From contig CALLYN010000864.1 in NCBI GenBank assembly GCA_937858455.1, forward strand, positions 1-24,882: DNA of 24,882 nucleotides. Reading direction: 5' to 3'. The DNA is from an uncultured Kouleothrix sp. (GTDB taxonomy: Bacteria > Chloroflexota > Chloroflexia > Chloroflexales > Roseiflexaceae). Below the pieces are notes generated by a model, which was given only the letters and a program-made list of their open reading frames with translations, did no database searches and was not told where the DNA came from. Below, piece by piece: positions 15,660 through 23,143 of the stretch (within the stretch, counting starts at the first letter, position 1; each line of letters opens with the position of its first letter). The position numbers and the translations under genes were made by a program.

Positions 15660-16030
15660 CAACTTCGTTGGATTGCTGTGGCTTCTGCTGCACTGCGGCA
15701 GAAGAAGGGAATTCGTGGGCGGCGCGCCGCCCGCGAGCTTCCGCCTGACGCACCTCGCACGAAGTTGCCCACGTACGATCTTGAACCTGTGGCCACGGGC
15801 GCGCGCCTGTGGCTTTCGTATACCTGGCGGCCACGAGCATACCCGTTTGGCAAACGGATGCGCGCTGGCCGCTCGCTGTATTGTCACAAGCTACGCGCTC
15901 GCCCGCAATAGAGGCTGATTTCAGCCTGCGGCAGCGTGGTACGTACGCGCTTCTGTGCGCCGATTCTGGTCGCCATACAGAACAAGAGGCGCGCCCTGCC
16001 GAGGGCAAAGCCCCGGCCGCGTACGGCATA
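15660..16030. repeat. Palindrome-rich intergenic block (element D)
   Basis: About 370 bases with no credible gene, made of clustered palindromes: CAACTTCGT (15660-15668) inverse to ACGAAGTTG (15759-15767); CTTCTGC/GCAGAAG (15682-15704); the perfect 16-base palindrome at 15717-15732; CCGTTTG/CAAACGG near 15843-15857; AGGCTGA/TCAGCCT (15912-15927); and CCGAGGGC-AAA-GCCCCGG near 15998-16016. GCCTGCGGCAGC at 15924-15935 is the core shared with elements B and C. Open frames here lack coding character. Confidence 0.6.
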
Positions 16031-16047
16031 TTTATTGAGGAGCACCT

Positions 16048-17352
16048 ATGCTTCGCCATCGCAGAAGGCTCGACGCCTTCTTTGTCTATCTGGTTATCAG
16101 CGGTGTATCTACGTTCGCCAGTGCGCTTATGTTTACCGTGCTGGCGGTCTACTATGTCAGCGCCGTCGGCATGAATCCATTCCAGCTTGTGCTGGTCGGC
16201 ACGGTTTTAGAAAGCGTCATTCTGCTGTTCGAGGTGCCAACCGGCGTTGTGGCCGACACATACAGCCGCCGGCTGTCGGTGATCATTGGTACGGTCATCC
16301 TTGGGGCCGCCTTTGTGCTCGAGGGCGCGGTGCCGCTGCTGGCCGGCGTGCTGGCAGCCGAGGCGATTCGTGGCGTTGGGGAGACCTTTCTCAGCGGTGC
16401 CACCGATGCCTGGCTGGCCGACGAGGTTGGCGAGGAGCAGGTCGGGCGGGCCTACCTACGCGCGGCTCAGGTCGGCCGGGGCGTCGGCATTTTAGGCGTG
16501 CTCGCCAGTGTCGGCCTGGCGAGCGTCCAGCTGGCGCTGCCGGTGATCCTGGGCGGCGCGCTCTACCTGGCGCTTGGCGTCTTTCTGGCGCTGTATATGC
16601 CCGAGCGTGGCTTTCGGCCGGCCCCGCAGGCCGAGCGCGCCTCGTGGCGCGCGATGTTTGGTACGTTCTCGGCTGGTGCGCGCGTTGTGCGCGCCAGCCC
16701 GGTGCTGCTGGCGCTGCTGGCCGTGAACCTGGTTGGCGGCGCAGCCAGCGAGGGCTTCGATCGCCTGTGGGAGGCGCACATCCTGCTCGATTTCAGCTTC
16801 CCGTCGCTTGGCGCGCTCAAGCCGGTGGTGTGGTTCGGCATCATCAACATCGGGACGGCGATCGTCAGCATGGCCATCACGGCGGCGTTCCAGCGCCGGC
16901 TGGACTCGATCAGCCAGAGCAGCCGGTCGACCGCGCGCGTGCTCTTGGTGTTGAATGGCCTGATCGTCGCAAGCGTGATCGCCTTTGCGCTGGCCGGCAG
17001 CTTCGCGCTGGCCTTCGCTATGCTGGCGCTCAAGGCTGTGCTGCACTCGCTCAGCGGCCCGCTCTACAGCGCCTGGCTGGTTCAGCAGACCGGCCCTCAG
17101 ACGCGCGCGACCGTGCTCTCGATCGGCAGCCAGAGCAACGCGCTCGGCCAGACTGTGGGTGGGCCAGTGGTTGGTGCGATCGGTACGTTCTTCTCGTTGC
17201 GGGCCGCACTTGCGGTGGCTGGCGCGCTGCTGGCGCCAACTCTGGTGCTTTACGCGCGCACCCTCCGGCACGCGGGGCTGAATGGCGATGCAGCAGTGGC
17301 GGCCGAGGTGCGTTCCGAGGGGGCGCTTGGCGAAGCCGAGCGCAGAGCTTGA
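16048..17352 (+). CDS. MFS transporter, DHA3-like efflux family
   Basis: A 434-residue major facilitator with about 12 membrane segments. Residues 62-75 (EVPTGVVADTYSRR) are the loop 2-3 motif in the form E-x-P-T-G-x-x-A-D-x-x-S-R, typical of DHA3-type drug/macrolide efflux-like proteins, and TDAWLADEVGEEQ follows in the loop after segment 4. The C-terminal half has SGPLYSAWLVQQTGPQTRATVLSIGSQ, also usual for this group. Substrate unknown. GAGGAG at 16036-16041 lies six bases before the ATG. The stop codon falls in GCTTGATTACTT, sequence shared with the end of the 10377 element, so the gene's last codons may have been fixed by a repeat insertion. Confidence 0.83.
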   Translation: MLRHRRRLDAFFVYLVISGVSTFASALMFTVLAVYYVSAVGMNPFQLVLVGTVLESVILLFEVPTGVVADTYSRRLSVIIGTVILGAAFVLEGAVPLLAGVLAAEAIRGVGETFLSGATDAWLADEVGEEQVGRAYLRAAQVGRGVGILGVLASVGLASVQLALPVILGGALYLALGVFLALYMPERGFRPAPQAERASWRAMFGTFSAGARVVRASPVLLALLAVNLVGGAASEGFDRLWEAHILLDFSFPSLGALKPVVWFGIINIGTAIVSMAITAAFQRRLDSISQSSRSTARVLLVLNGLIVASVIAFALAGSFALAFAMLALKAVLHSLSGPLYSAWLVQQTGPQTRATVLSIGSQSNALGQTVGGPVVGAIGTFFSLRAALAVAGALLAPTLVLYARTLRHAGLNGDAAVAAEVRSEGALGEAERRA

Positions 17353-17480
17353 TTACTTGACGACATACGCAGCTGGCGCGCTCTACCTTCGGCAGAGCGC
17401 GCCGTGACTATTGCTCCAAGTGCGATTTTCCGCATTCCGCGCGGAAAATCGCACTTGGAGCCACCGCAGGCAAATGTGTC
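17347..17480. repeat. Two-hairpin intergenic element (element A)
   Basis: It starts at the MFS stop with GCTTGATTACTT, continues with TACGCAGCTGGCGCGCTCT, and forms a perfect 10-base stem (17375-17384 with 17394-17403) and a perfect 21-base stem (17413-17433 with 17441-17461). The second hairpin's centre is TTTTCCGC, loop ATTCCGC, then GCGGAAAA, shared with element B. CCGCAGGCAAA at about 17464 is also found inverted in element C. It lies between convergent genes and could end both transcripts, though no T-run follows. Confidence 0.75.
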
Positions 17481-17510
17481 TCATTGCGGTGCCGAACGAC
17501 GCACGTGGTA

Positions 17511-19064
17511 CTACGCGGCCGGCGCCGATGCTCGCCCGGCGCGTGCCACCAGCGAGCGTGGGCGCGGCGCGAGCTGGCGGCGCCGATTCGCGCGCACCGG
17601 CTCAGGCCGCACGGCCGGCATCGGCCGCGCAACCGGCTCCAGCTGCTCGGTGGCGTAGCCCAGCAGGCTCATGATCGCGCCCAGGTTTTGTGGGGCAACC
17701 TCGCGCACCACCAGCGCGTCGTCGTCCTGCTCGATAATGATCCGCCTCATCTCGGGGTTGAGGCAGTGGTGCGCGCCGCCGCGGCCCGAGATCATCTGCT
17801 GGTAGGCGCCTACGCCGAACACCGCTACCGTCAGCCCTGCGCCGGCATCGGGCAGCATCAGCGGCGGCTGCGACGGCCGCGGAAACATGTCGTCCGAGTC
17901 GCAGGTGCGCCGGCCGCCCAGCCGCACGCCGCGCGCCTCGGCATCCCAGCGCTCGAGCGGCAGCACAATGAACTGCTGGTCTTCGACGATCAGCGTATCG
18001 GGCAGCGACACCATCATGCTGCCATTGACCAAGTACCACGGCTCGGCCTGGGAGGCCTGCGCGGCTTTCACCGCGCCAACCTCGAACAGGTAGACGCTAT
18101 GGTTCGCCACGGTGTAGCGCCCAAACTCGCCGATAATGTCGGGCTGGGGCACGCCGTGCTCGGCGCACACCGTCGCGAGGCTGGCCATCAGGCGGCGTAG
18201 AAATGCCGGGTAGTCGAAGGCGAAGCCGAGCGCGTACGCCGAGGTGGGCATGCCGCCGCCAAAGTTAAACGCGCGCAGCGTCGGCACCTGCTGGCGCAGC
18301 CGGCAGTAGGCTGCCGCCGAGCGCTCGAGCCGCGCCATCCAGCCGTCCATATCTTCGAGCTGGCTGCCGACCATCGCGTGGTACACCACCAGCTGGTGCG
18401 GCGTGCCGGCCAGCCGCCGTGCAACCTCGGCGATCTCGTCCTGGGTCAGCCCAAAGCGCTCGCCGCCGGGATGGGCCGGATTGACGACATCGGCGAAGTG
18501 CCGCTCGCGCACGCCGAGCAGCAGCGGCTCCGTGCAGCGCGCCAGGTATGCGTCGAGCTCGGCCAGGTCGTCGAGGATCGGCACCACGCGCGCGTAGCCG
18601 GCCTCGCGCAGCGCCACGATCGCGTCGACGTAGCTCGCCTCTTTTGAGCCGTTGCAGAACAGGTAGCGCGTGTCGGGCAACACGCCCTGCCGCCATAGAT
18701 GGTGCGCGATCAACACGTCGGCGGTGGCGGATGTCTCGTAGTGCGCGCCAGCCGCAAGGGCGGTGCGCACGACCTCTTCGGCGAAGTTGGCCTTGGTGGC
18801 GTAGGCGTACAGAAACTCGCCCTCGTAGCCACTTTCCGCGCGCGCGCCGGCCGCCCAGCCGAGCATGCGCTCAACCTGGGTGGTGATCAGCGGGCAGTAG
18901 GCGATCTCCAGCGGTGCGCCGTAGCGTTCGGCCATGGCGCTAAGGTCGATGCGGTCTGCAAGCAGCAGCCGCCCATCCCGGCGACTGAGAAAATCAGTCA
19001 GCATACCTTCGGACTCAATGCCGTACCGATTCTGAATGTAGTCGAGATAGGACTGCTTGCTCAA
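17511..19064 (-). CDS. speA: SpeA-type arginine decarboxylase (fold III PLP enzyme)
   Basis: A 517-residue alanine-racemase-fold PLP decarboxylase. The PLP lysine is K91 in YAYATKANF; H-Y-E-T-S-A-T-A-D follows, then VYHAMVGSQLED, the glycine loop FNFGGGMPT, GEFGRYTVANH for the phosphate side, and CDSDD near the C-terminus, where Cys and Asp bind the substrate of the paired subunit. Length and pattern fit the biosynthetic arginine decarboxylase clade, making agmatine for polyamines; a related ornithine or carboxynorspermidine activity is less likely. The C-terminal 40 residues are Arg/Pro-rich and lie near element A. The start is TTG at 19064, set by AAGGAGGG at 19080-19073; the open frame upstream is poor. 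A long leader or separate RNA lies upstream. Confidence 0.8.
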   Translation of the reverse strand: MSKQSYLDYIQNRYGIESEGMLTDFLSRRDGRLLLADRIDLSAMAERYGAPLEIAYCPLITTQVERMLGWAAGARAESGYEGEFLYAYATKANFAEEVVRTALAAGAHYETSATADVLIAHHLWRQGVLPDTRYLFCNGSKEASYVDAIVALREAGYARVVPILDDLAELDAYLARCTEPLLLGVRERHFADVVNPAHPGGERFGLTQDEIAEVARRLAGTPHQLVVYHAMVGSQLEDMDGWMARLERSAAAYCRLRQQVPTLRAFNFGGGMPTSAYALGFAFDYPAFLRRLMASLATVCAEHGVPQPDIIGEFGRYTVANHSVYLFEVGAVKAAQASQAEPWYLVNGSMMVSLPDTLIVEDQQFIVLPLERWDAEARGVRLGGRRTCDSDDMFPRPSQPPLMLPDAGAGLTVAVFGVGAYQQMISGRGGAHHCLNPEMRRIIIEQDDDALVVREVAPQNLGAIMSLLGYATEQLEPVARPMPAVRPEPVRANRRRQLAPRPRSLVARAGRASAPAA

Positions 19065-19296
19065 TGCTGGTGCCCTCCTTGATATGCGCGTGTCACGCGC
19101 GACGCAATCTGAAAAAACGGCAGCCTGAAGCCGGCACACGGCGCGCGGCGCGCAGTGCGGCGGCTTGCTTGTCGAATATGGTTTGGGTAGGCCGGGCGAA
19201 GAGATTGTGTGATCTTGGGTTTCTCCATCCTGGTTTCAGGGCGCAATGACGCGCCGTGGCGCATCCAGTCGAGCGACGGGCGCAGGCCAGGCTGAA

Positions 19297-19334
19297 GGGC
19301 AAGAAGAAGCCCCTACACCGGCTGGTGCAGGGGC
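19297..19334 (-). terminator. Rho-independent terminator of the RNA candidate (minus strand)
   Basis: On the minus strand an 11-base stem with one G-U pair (19334-19324 with 19319-19309), loop AGCC, is followed by TTCTTCTT. It would end a transcript begun near 19621 or attenuate one running on into speA. Confidence 0.6.
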
Positions 19335-19621
19335 GCGTGCGGCAGAGGCAGGCGTCGCTTAGCGACGCTGGGGCAGGGCGGCAGGCGCCGACTCACCAGG
19401 TGGGTGATTCAGCGTGGCACAGCGTGAAAAGTCGCGGTGCTGTAAGTTGGCCTTACCGTCCATAATCCCTCTGGGAAAGCTCGCCGGACCCGCCACCCGG
19501 ATGGCTGGCCCAATGCAATGGGCGCCATCTCCCCTGGCGGTAACACGTCGGTCAGTTGCCTCGCGGGGCGGTCGCCGCGTGCCGGAGAGCCCGAATAACG
19601 TCTGGTGAATTCGTTCACCAG
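19300..19621 (-). ncRNA. Structured RNA candidate, about 320 bases, family not recognised
   Basis: Between a consensus promoter and a terminator, both minus strand, lies a stretch with no coding character but many helices: an 8-base stem with a four-base loop (19601-19620); a long hairpin at about 19538-19480 with CCGCCA/TGGCGG, GATGGC/GCCATC and GCCCA/TGGGC stacked; GTCC/GGAC enclosing TCCC-AGA-GGGA; GTAAG-GCCAA-CTTAC; GAATCACC/GGTGAGTC (one mismatch); and GCGTCGC-TAA-GCGACGC. I looked for signatures of RNase P RNA, tmRNA, SRP RNA, T-box and cobalamin riboswitch and found none that convinces. It could be a free RNA or an attenuated speA leader. The opposite strand forms the same helices and has its own terminator at 19633-19674, so orientation is not certain. 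Confidence 0.5.
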
Positions 19622-19627
19622 TGCGAA

Positions 19628-19655
19628 ATTATAGCGCGTTTTACCTGTTTGTCAA
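19628..19655 (-). promoter_or_regulatory. Consensus promoter for the RNA candidate or speA leader
   Basis: Minus-strand TTGACA (19655-19650) and TATAAT (19633-19628), both perfect, with a 16-base spacer: the strongest promoter in the window. The -35 lies in the loop of the palindrome at 19633-19670. Confidence 0.8.
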
Positions 19656-19674
19656 GAGGTAAAACGCGCTTTTT
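19633..19674 (+). terminator. Perfect hairpin with T-run, overlapping the minus-strand promoter
   Basis: A perfect 14-base stem (19633-19646 with 19657-19670), 10-base loop and TTTTT (19670-19674) make a textbook plus-strand terminator. No plus-strand gene lies upstream after 17352, so it either ends a plus-strand RNA or is really a palindromic operator over the minus-strand promoter. Confidence 0.6.
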
Positions 19675-19770
19675 GCTAGAAGCAAATTTGGATGCCGAAA
19701 CCGATTGCAAAGCTCAATTTGGCATTCCGCGTATGAAGCCGTCTTCGATTGGCTCGATTGTTCAATAATG

Positions 19771-19910
19771 ATTAGGACTTGCGCAGTTGGCGGGCTCTGC
19801 CAAAGGCAGAGCGGTACTGTTCTCTGTATCGTGAACGGTTTTTCCGCGTTCCGCGCGGAAAAACCGTTCACAGAAGATGAACAAGTACCCTGCTGCCGCA
19901 GGCTCAATCT
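19771..19910. repeat. Two-hairpin intergenic element (element B)
   Basis: It has TGCGCAGTTGGCGGGCTCT, a GCTCTGCC-AAA-GGCAGAGC hairpin (19794-19812) and a perfect 17-base stem (19831-19847 with 19855-19871) with loop GTTCCGC flanked by TTTTCCGC and GCGGAAAA, the same core as element A. GCTGCCGCAGGC at 19892-19903 is the inverse of the core in elements C and D. It lies just downstream of the VWA gene. The bases 19675-19770 before it are less GC-rich and show no feature I can name. Confidence 0.75.
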
Positions 19911-19986
19911 CGTACCGTGAGGAACCCGAAGCACGCAAGTGCGTAACTCCTAATGATCTACGCGGCTGGCGCGGCAGGGTTTCATG

Positions 19987-22872
19987 CTACTGCTGGCGCT
20001 GTTTGCGGGCGCGCTGCTTGGCAGCCATCAGCCGGGCGAACTGGTCGTCGTCGCTCGGGGCTGGCGCTGGCGCGGCTGGCTCGGCTGGCGCTGTGGGCGG
20101 CTGGTCGGCTGGCTCGGCGGCAGCCTGAAAGATTGGTGCGGCTGGCTCGGCCGGGCGTGCTTGCAGCTCGGGCACGGCCCGCAGGTCGCGCGCGCGCTGC
20201 TTGGCGGCGCCAAGCCGGCTTAGTGTCGCGCCGCGCTCTGGGCTGGCCGGGCGCGCGCCTGGCCTGGGGCGGAGCGCCGCTAGCCAGGGCGCGAATTCGC
20301 CCAGCCGCGGGAACAGTCGGCGCAGGCCAATGTCGAGCGGCCAGAGCAGCAGCGCCAGCCACAGCAGCGGCAGGCTGATCTCGGTGACAGTGCCGACAGC
20401 CTGTGCCGGCGAGTCGAACACTGTCTCGGCGGCAGGGTCGGCGCGCCCGCCAGTGAGGCTCGCCAGGTCGCGCAGCAGCTGTGGGTTGTCGCGCGTCTCG
20501 CCATACTCCGGCGAGTAGTTCACCACCAGCCCAGTGGCGGCTGTGCCAATAGGCTGGCCATCGGCGTTTGTAGCCGCCAGCCGCGCCAGGTATACGCCCG
20601 GCGTGTCGGCGGGGGCGGTGGCGCGGTAGCGGCCGGGGCCGATCTGGCTGAAGTTCAGCGGGGCGCTGGTATTATCGGGCGCGACCAGCTGCGCCCGAAT
20701 CGCGAGCTGGTTAACCGTGCGGCCCTGGTCGTCCTGCGCGTCGAGCTCAAACGCGGTCTGGCCGGCGCTGGCGCTGGCTCGCAGCGTGAGCGTGCCGGAC
20801 GGGCGCGGCGGCAGCAGCATATCGGCCAGGCCGCCCACGAAGCGCGGGAACTGATCCCAGCCGACCCACTCGCGGCCCCACTGGCCTTTGAAGTCGCTCG
20901 TCCACGCCACCGCGCGCCCCAGGCCATACTGCCACTGCGCCAGGATCGGCTTGCCGTCGGGTGTCACCAGAATGGCGCGCGCGGCCTGCTTGATCTCGGT
21001 GCCATTGTAGCCATACAGCGGTGGCAGCCCGCCAAGCCCGCGCACCACCGGCGCCTGCAGCGCCACGGCCGGCGTGAATTTGCCTTCGATGATGTCGCGC
21101 CCGGCCACGATCACGGTTTCTTGCAGAAAGATCCGCGGGATGGCGGCGGCGTTTTCCACCTTATAGTAGCGCCCGCCGCCTTGCGTGGCAATGTCTTCCA
21201 GGTTTGGGTTCGCGTCGCTGCCGATCGCCACAGTCGAGATCGTCACACCCGCCGCGCGCAGCTCGTCGACCTGCTGGCTGTAGTTGCTGGGCGCCAGGCC
21301 GTCGGTCATCAGAATAATATGCTTGATCTTGGCGTTGGCTCCGCTGATCGCGTTCGCCGCTGTCTGCAAGCCAGGCAGAATATCGGTGCCGCCGCCCTGG
21401 TCGAAGCGGCCAAGCGCCTGCTCGATCTCCACGGTCGATGGCAGCTTTTGCAGCGGCAGGATCGTCTCGGCCGCGTCGTCGAACACCACCAGGCCCACCT
21501 GGTCGCGCTTGCTCAGGCCGAGCGTGGCCTGGTATACCGCCTCCTTGGCCAGATCGAGCTTGGTGCGGCTACCGCCGCCTGGCTCGCCCATGCTGCCGCT
21601 GCGGTCGATCACCAGCATCAGCGCCAGGTCAGGCTGCTGCGCAGTGTCAAGCGGGTCGAGGTTCACCGGCAGCGCGTCTTCGATGCTTGCCCCGCTGTTG
21701 TCCTGCACCGCGCGCCGGTAGCCGCCGGCGCCGAACGATTCGCCGCCGCCGATCATGGCCAGGCCGCGCCCCAGGTCGCGCACATAACTGGGCAGCGCGC
21801 GTAGCAGCTCGCGCGGCACGTCGCGCGCGGGCGTATCGACGAGCACCACCCCGGCGTAGTTGCTCAGCTGGTCGAGGCTGGCGGGGGCCTGGTTCGGCGC
21901 GCGTAGGTCGGTTCGCACGCCAGTCGACTCAAGCGCGGCCTGGAGGTTCGCGGCGCGCGTGGGGTCGGCGGCGATCAGCAGCACGCGCGGCGGCCCGAGC
22001 ACTTCGGTGAAAGCCCCGGCGCGGTTATTCTGTGGCTCGGTGTCGCCATCGGCCGCGAGCCTGGCCTCGATTCGCCGGAAGCCCGCCGTGCCGGATGGCA
22101 GCCGCACCGCCACGCTGCTCGCCCCGGCCGGGATGGCGACGTCCAGCTCGCGCGCTAGCTGCCCGTCGACGAGGATCTGCAGGCGGCCGCGCGTGGCTAT
22201 GTTCGAGGTCAGCGCAACTGTCAGCGCGACCTCTTGCCCCTCGCGCGCCTGCGCCGGCATCTCGACGGCGGTAAGAATGACGTCGGCGCCGCGCTCGCTG
22301 CGGAGCGTCACTACGTCGAGCGGCACGCCGCGCGCGAGCGCCAGCCGCGCGGCCTCGACCGCGTGGCCGCTGTTTTCGCCACCATCCGAGAGCAGCACCA
22401 GCCGCTTCTGCGAGTCGGCTGGCAGCAGCGCGATCCCGAGCTGCATAGCCTCCTGAATGTTCGTGCGGGTGCTGACCGGCAGCGAGTTGATCTGGCCTAG
22501 CGCCGATAAGCGGGCTGGAGCGCGCTCGACCAGCGCGCCGGCGCCGAAGACCACCACGGCCGCGCGGTCGCCGCTGGGCAGCTTGCGCAGCGCCTGGTCG
22601 ATATATTGGACCGCGCGCTCGCGCTGGCTTGGGGCGATCGAGTCCGAGGCGTCGAGCAGAAACACCGTGGTGAGCGCGCGCACCGGCTGCACTAGCTGTG
22701 CGCCGGCTAGCCCAAGCACCAGCGCCACGAGCATGGCGCTGCGCAGCAGCAGGCTCGCCCAAAAGCGCCAGCGCGCAACGCGGCGGGGCGTCAGCAGCGC
22801 CAGCGCCCACAGCAGTGGCGCGAGCGCCAGCAGCGCGAGTGCTGCCGGTGTCACAAACGACAGGTGCGGCAT
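19987..22872 (-). CDS. Membrane protein with two VWA domains and a glutamine-amidotransferase-like middle
   Basis: A 961-residue protein. Two N-terminal membrane segments (about 9-27 and 37-60) precede a VWA domain whose metal site is D74-A-S76-D-S78, with STRTN and SDGGEN. A beta-sandwich (200-290) and a class I glutamine-amidotransferase-like Rossmann part follow (292-400, RVLLIAADPT, LAMIGGGESFGAGGY). A second VWA domain has D423-R-S425-G-S427, T496 in GGGTD and D524 in MTDG. A membrane segment lies near residue 840; the Pro/Ala-rich tail repeats AAKQRAR twice. This resembles BatA/BatB-like and DUF1355-type VWA proteins, with unknown partners; no MoxR ATPase is nearby. The open frame runs upstream to 23040, but GAGG before ATG 22872 and the hydrophobic start put the start there. 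Confidence 0.83.
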   Translation of the reverse strand: MPHLSFVTPAALALLALAPLLWALALLTPRRVARWRFWASLLLRSAMLVALVLGLAGAQLVQPVRALTTVFLLDASDSIAPSQRERAVQYIDQALRKLPSGDRAAVVVFGAGALVERAPARLSALGQINSLPVSTRTNIQEAMQLGIALLPADSQKRLVLLSDGGENSGHAVEAARLALARGVPLDVVTLRSERGADVILTAVEMPAQAREGQEVALTVALTSNIATRGRLQILVDGQLARELDVAIPAGASSVAVRLPSGTAGFRRIEARLAADGDTEPQNNRAGAFTEVLGPPRVLLIAADPTRAANLQAALESTGVRTDLRAPNQAPASLDQLSNYAGVVLVDTPARDVPRELLRALPSYVRDLGRGLAMIGGGESFGAGGYRRAVQDNSGASIEDALPVNLDPLDTAQQPDLALMLVIDRSGSMGEPGGGSRTKLDLAKEAVYQATLGLSKRDQVGLVVFDDAAETILPLQKLPSTVEIEQALGRFDQGGGTDILPGLQTAANAISGANAKIKHIILMTDGLAPSNYSQQVDELRAAGVTISTVAIGSDANPNLEDIATQGGGRYYKVENAAAIPRIFLQETVIVAGRDIIEGKFTPAVALQAPVVRGLGGLPPLYGYNGTEIKQAARAILVTPDGKPILAQWQYGLGRAVAWTSDFKGQWGREWVGWDQFPRFVGGLADMLLPPRPSGTLTLRASASAGQTAFELDAQDDQGRTVNQLAIRAQLVAPDNTSAPLNFSQIGPGRYRATAPADTPGVYLARLAATNADGQPIGTAATGLVVNYSPEYGETRDNPQLLRDLASLTGGRADPAAETVFDSPAQAVGTVTEISLPLLWLALLLWPLDIGLRRLFPRLGEFAPWLAALRPRPGARPASPERGATLSRLGAAKQRARDLRAVPELQARPAEPAAPIFQAAAEPADQPPTAPAEPAAPAPAPSDDDQFARLMAAKQRARKQRQQ

Positions 22873-22936
22873 GTCCTCACCGTTACACAGGTTACGCGGT
22901 GGGGCGTGGGGCGGTGCACTCGCCACCGAAAACCGC

Positions 22937-22977
22937 CTTTTGCCGTTTGCAGCCATAGCGGCAGCGAACGGCAAAAG
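22937..22977. repeat. Inverted repeat upstream of the VWA gene (element F)
   Basis: CTTTTGCCGTT (22937-22947) pairs perfectly with AACGGCAAAAG (22967-22977) across a 19-base loop. It lies in the 271-base space between the divergent VWA and GT39-like genes, upstream of the VWA start. A small ACGCGG/CCGCGT hairpin follows near 23013-23029. I found no good minus-strand promoter; TATACT at 23074-23069 is the best -10 but has no matching -35. Confidence 0.55.
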
Positions 22978-23103
22978 ACCATCGTAGAGGGCCGTGCCCT
23001 CAGAACATCTCTTTACGCGGGCCTCCGCGTACTTATGCACCGTTACGAAGCTGTATCGTTGCGCAGCAGTATAACATGAGATTGTGCGTTTTGGCGCTGG
23101 CGG

Positions 23104-23109
23104 TATAAT
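23104..23109 (+). promoter_or_regulatory. Candidate -10 element for the second GT39-like gene
   Basis: A perfect TATAAT lies 34 bases before the ATG at 23144. The sequence 16 bases upstream, TTGTGC (23082-23087), is only a weak -35. Confidence 0.5.
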
Positions 23110-23143
23110 GCGCGCATCAACCGCGCCCTGTTGATGAGAGACG

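Noticed and set aside
15637..16047. Several open frames of 80-120 codons between the stub and the MFS gene
   Set aside because: They run through palindromes, lack ribosome binding sites and resemble no protein.
19065..19139. N-terminal extension of the decarboxylase by 25 residues
   Set aside because: AAGGAGGG lies inside that stretch and points to TTG 19064; the extension has no family resemblance.
19300..19621. Cobalamin riboswitch or RNase P RNA identity for the structured RNA
   Set aside because: A partial B12-box-like AGTCGG/GCCTGCC and a CCCG-x-x-TAACG string were seen, but the other obligatory conserved blocks are missing.
22873..23040. N-terminal extension of the VWA protein by 56 residues
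   Set aside because: It runs through the intergenic inverted repeat; the internal ATG has a ribosome binding site and begins the membrane segment.
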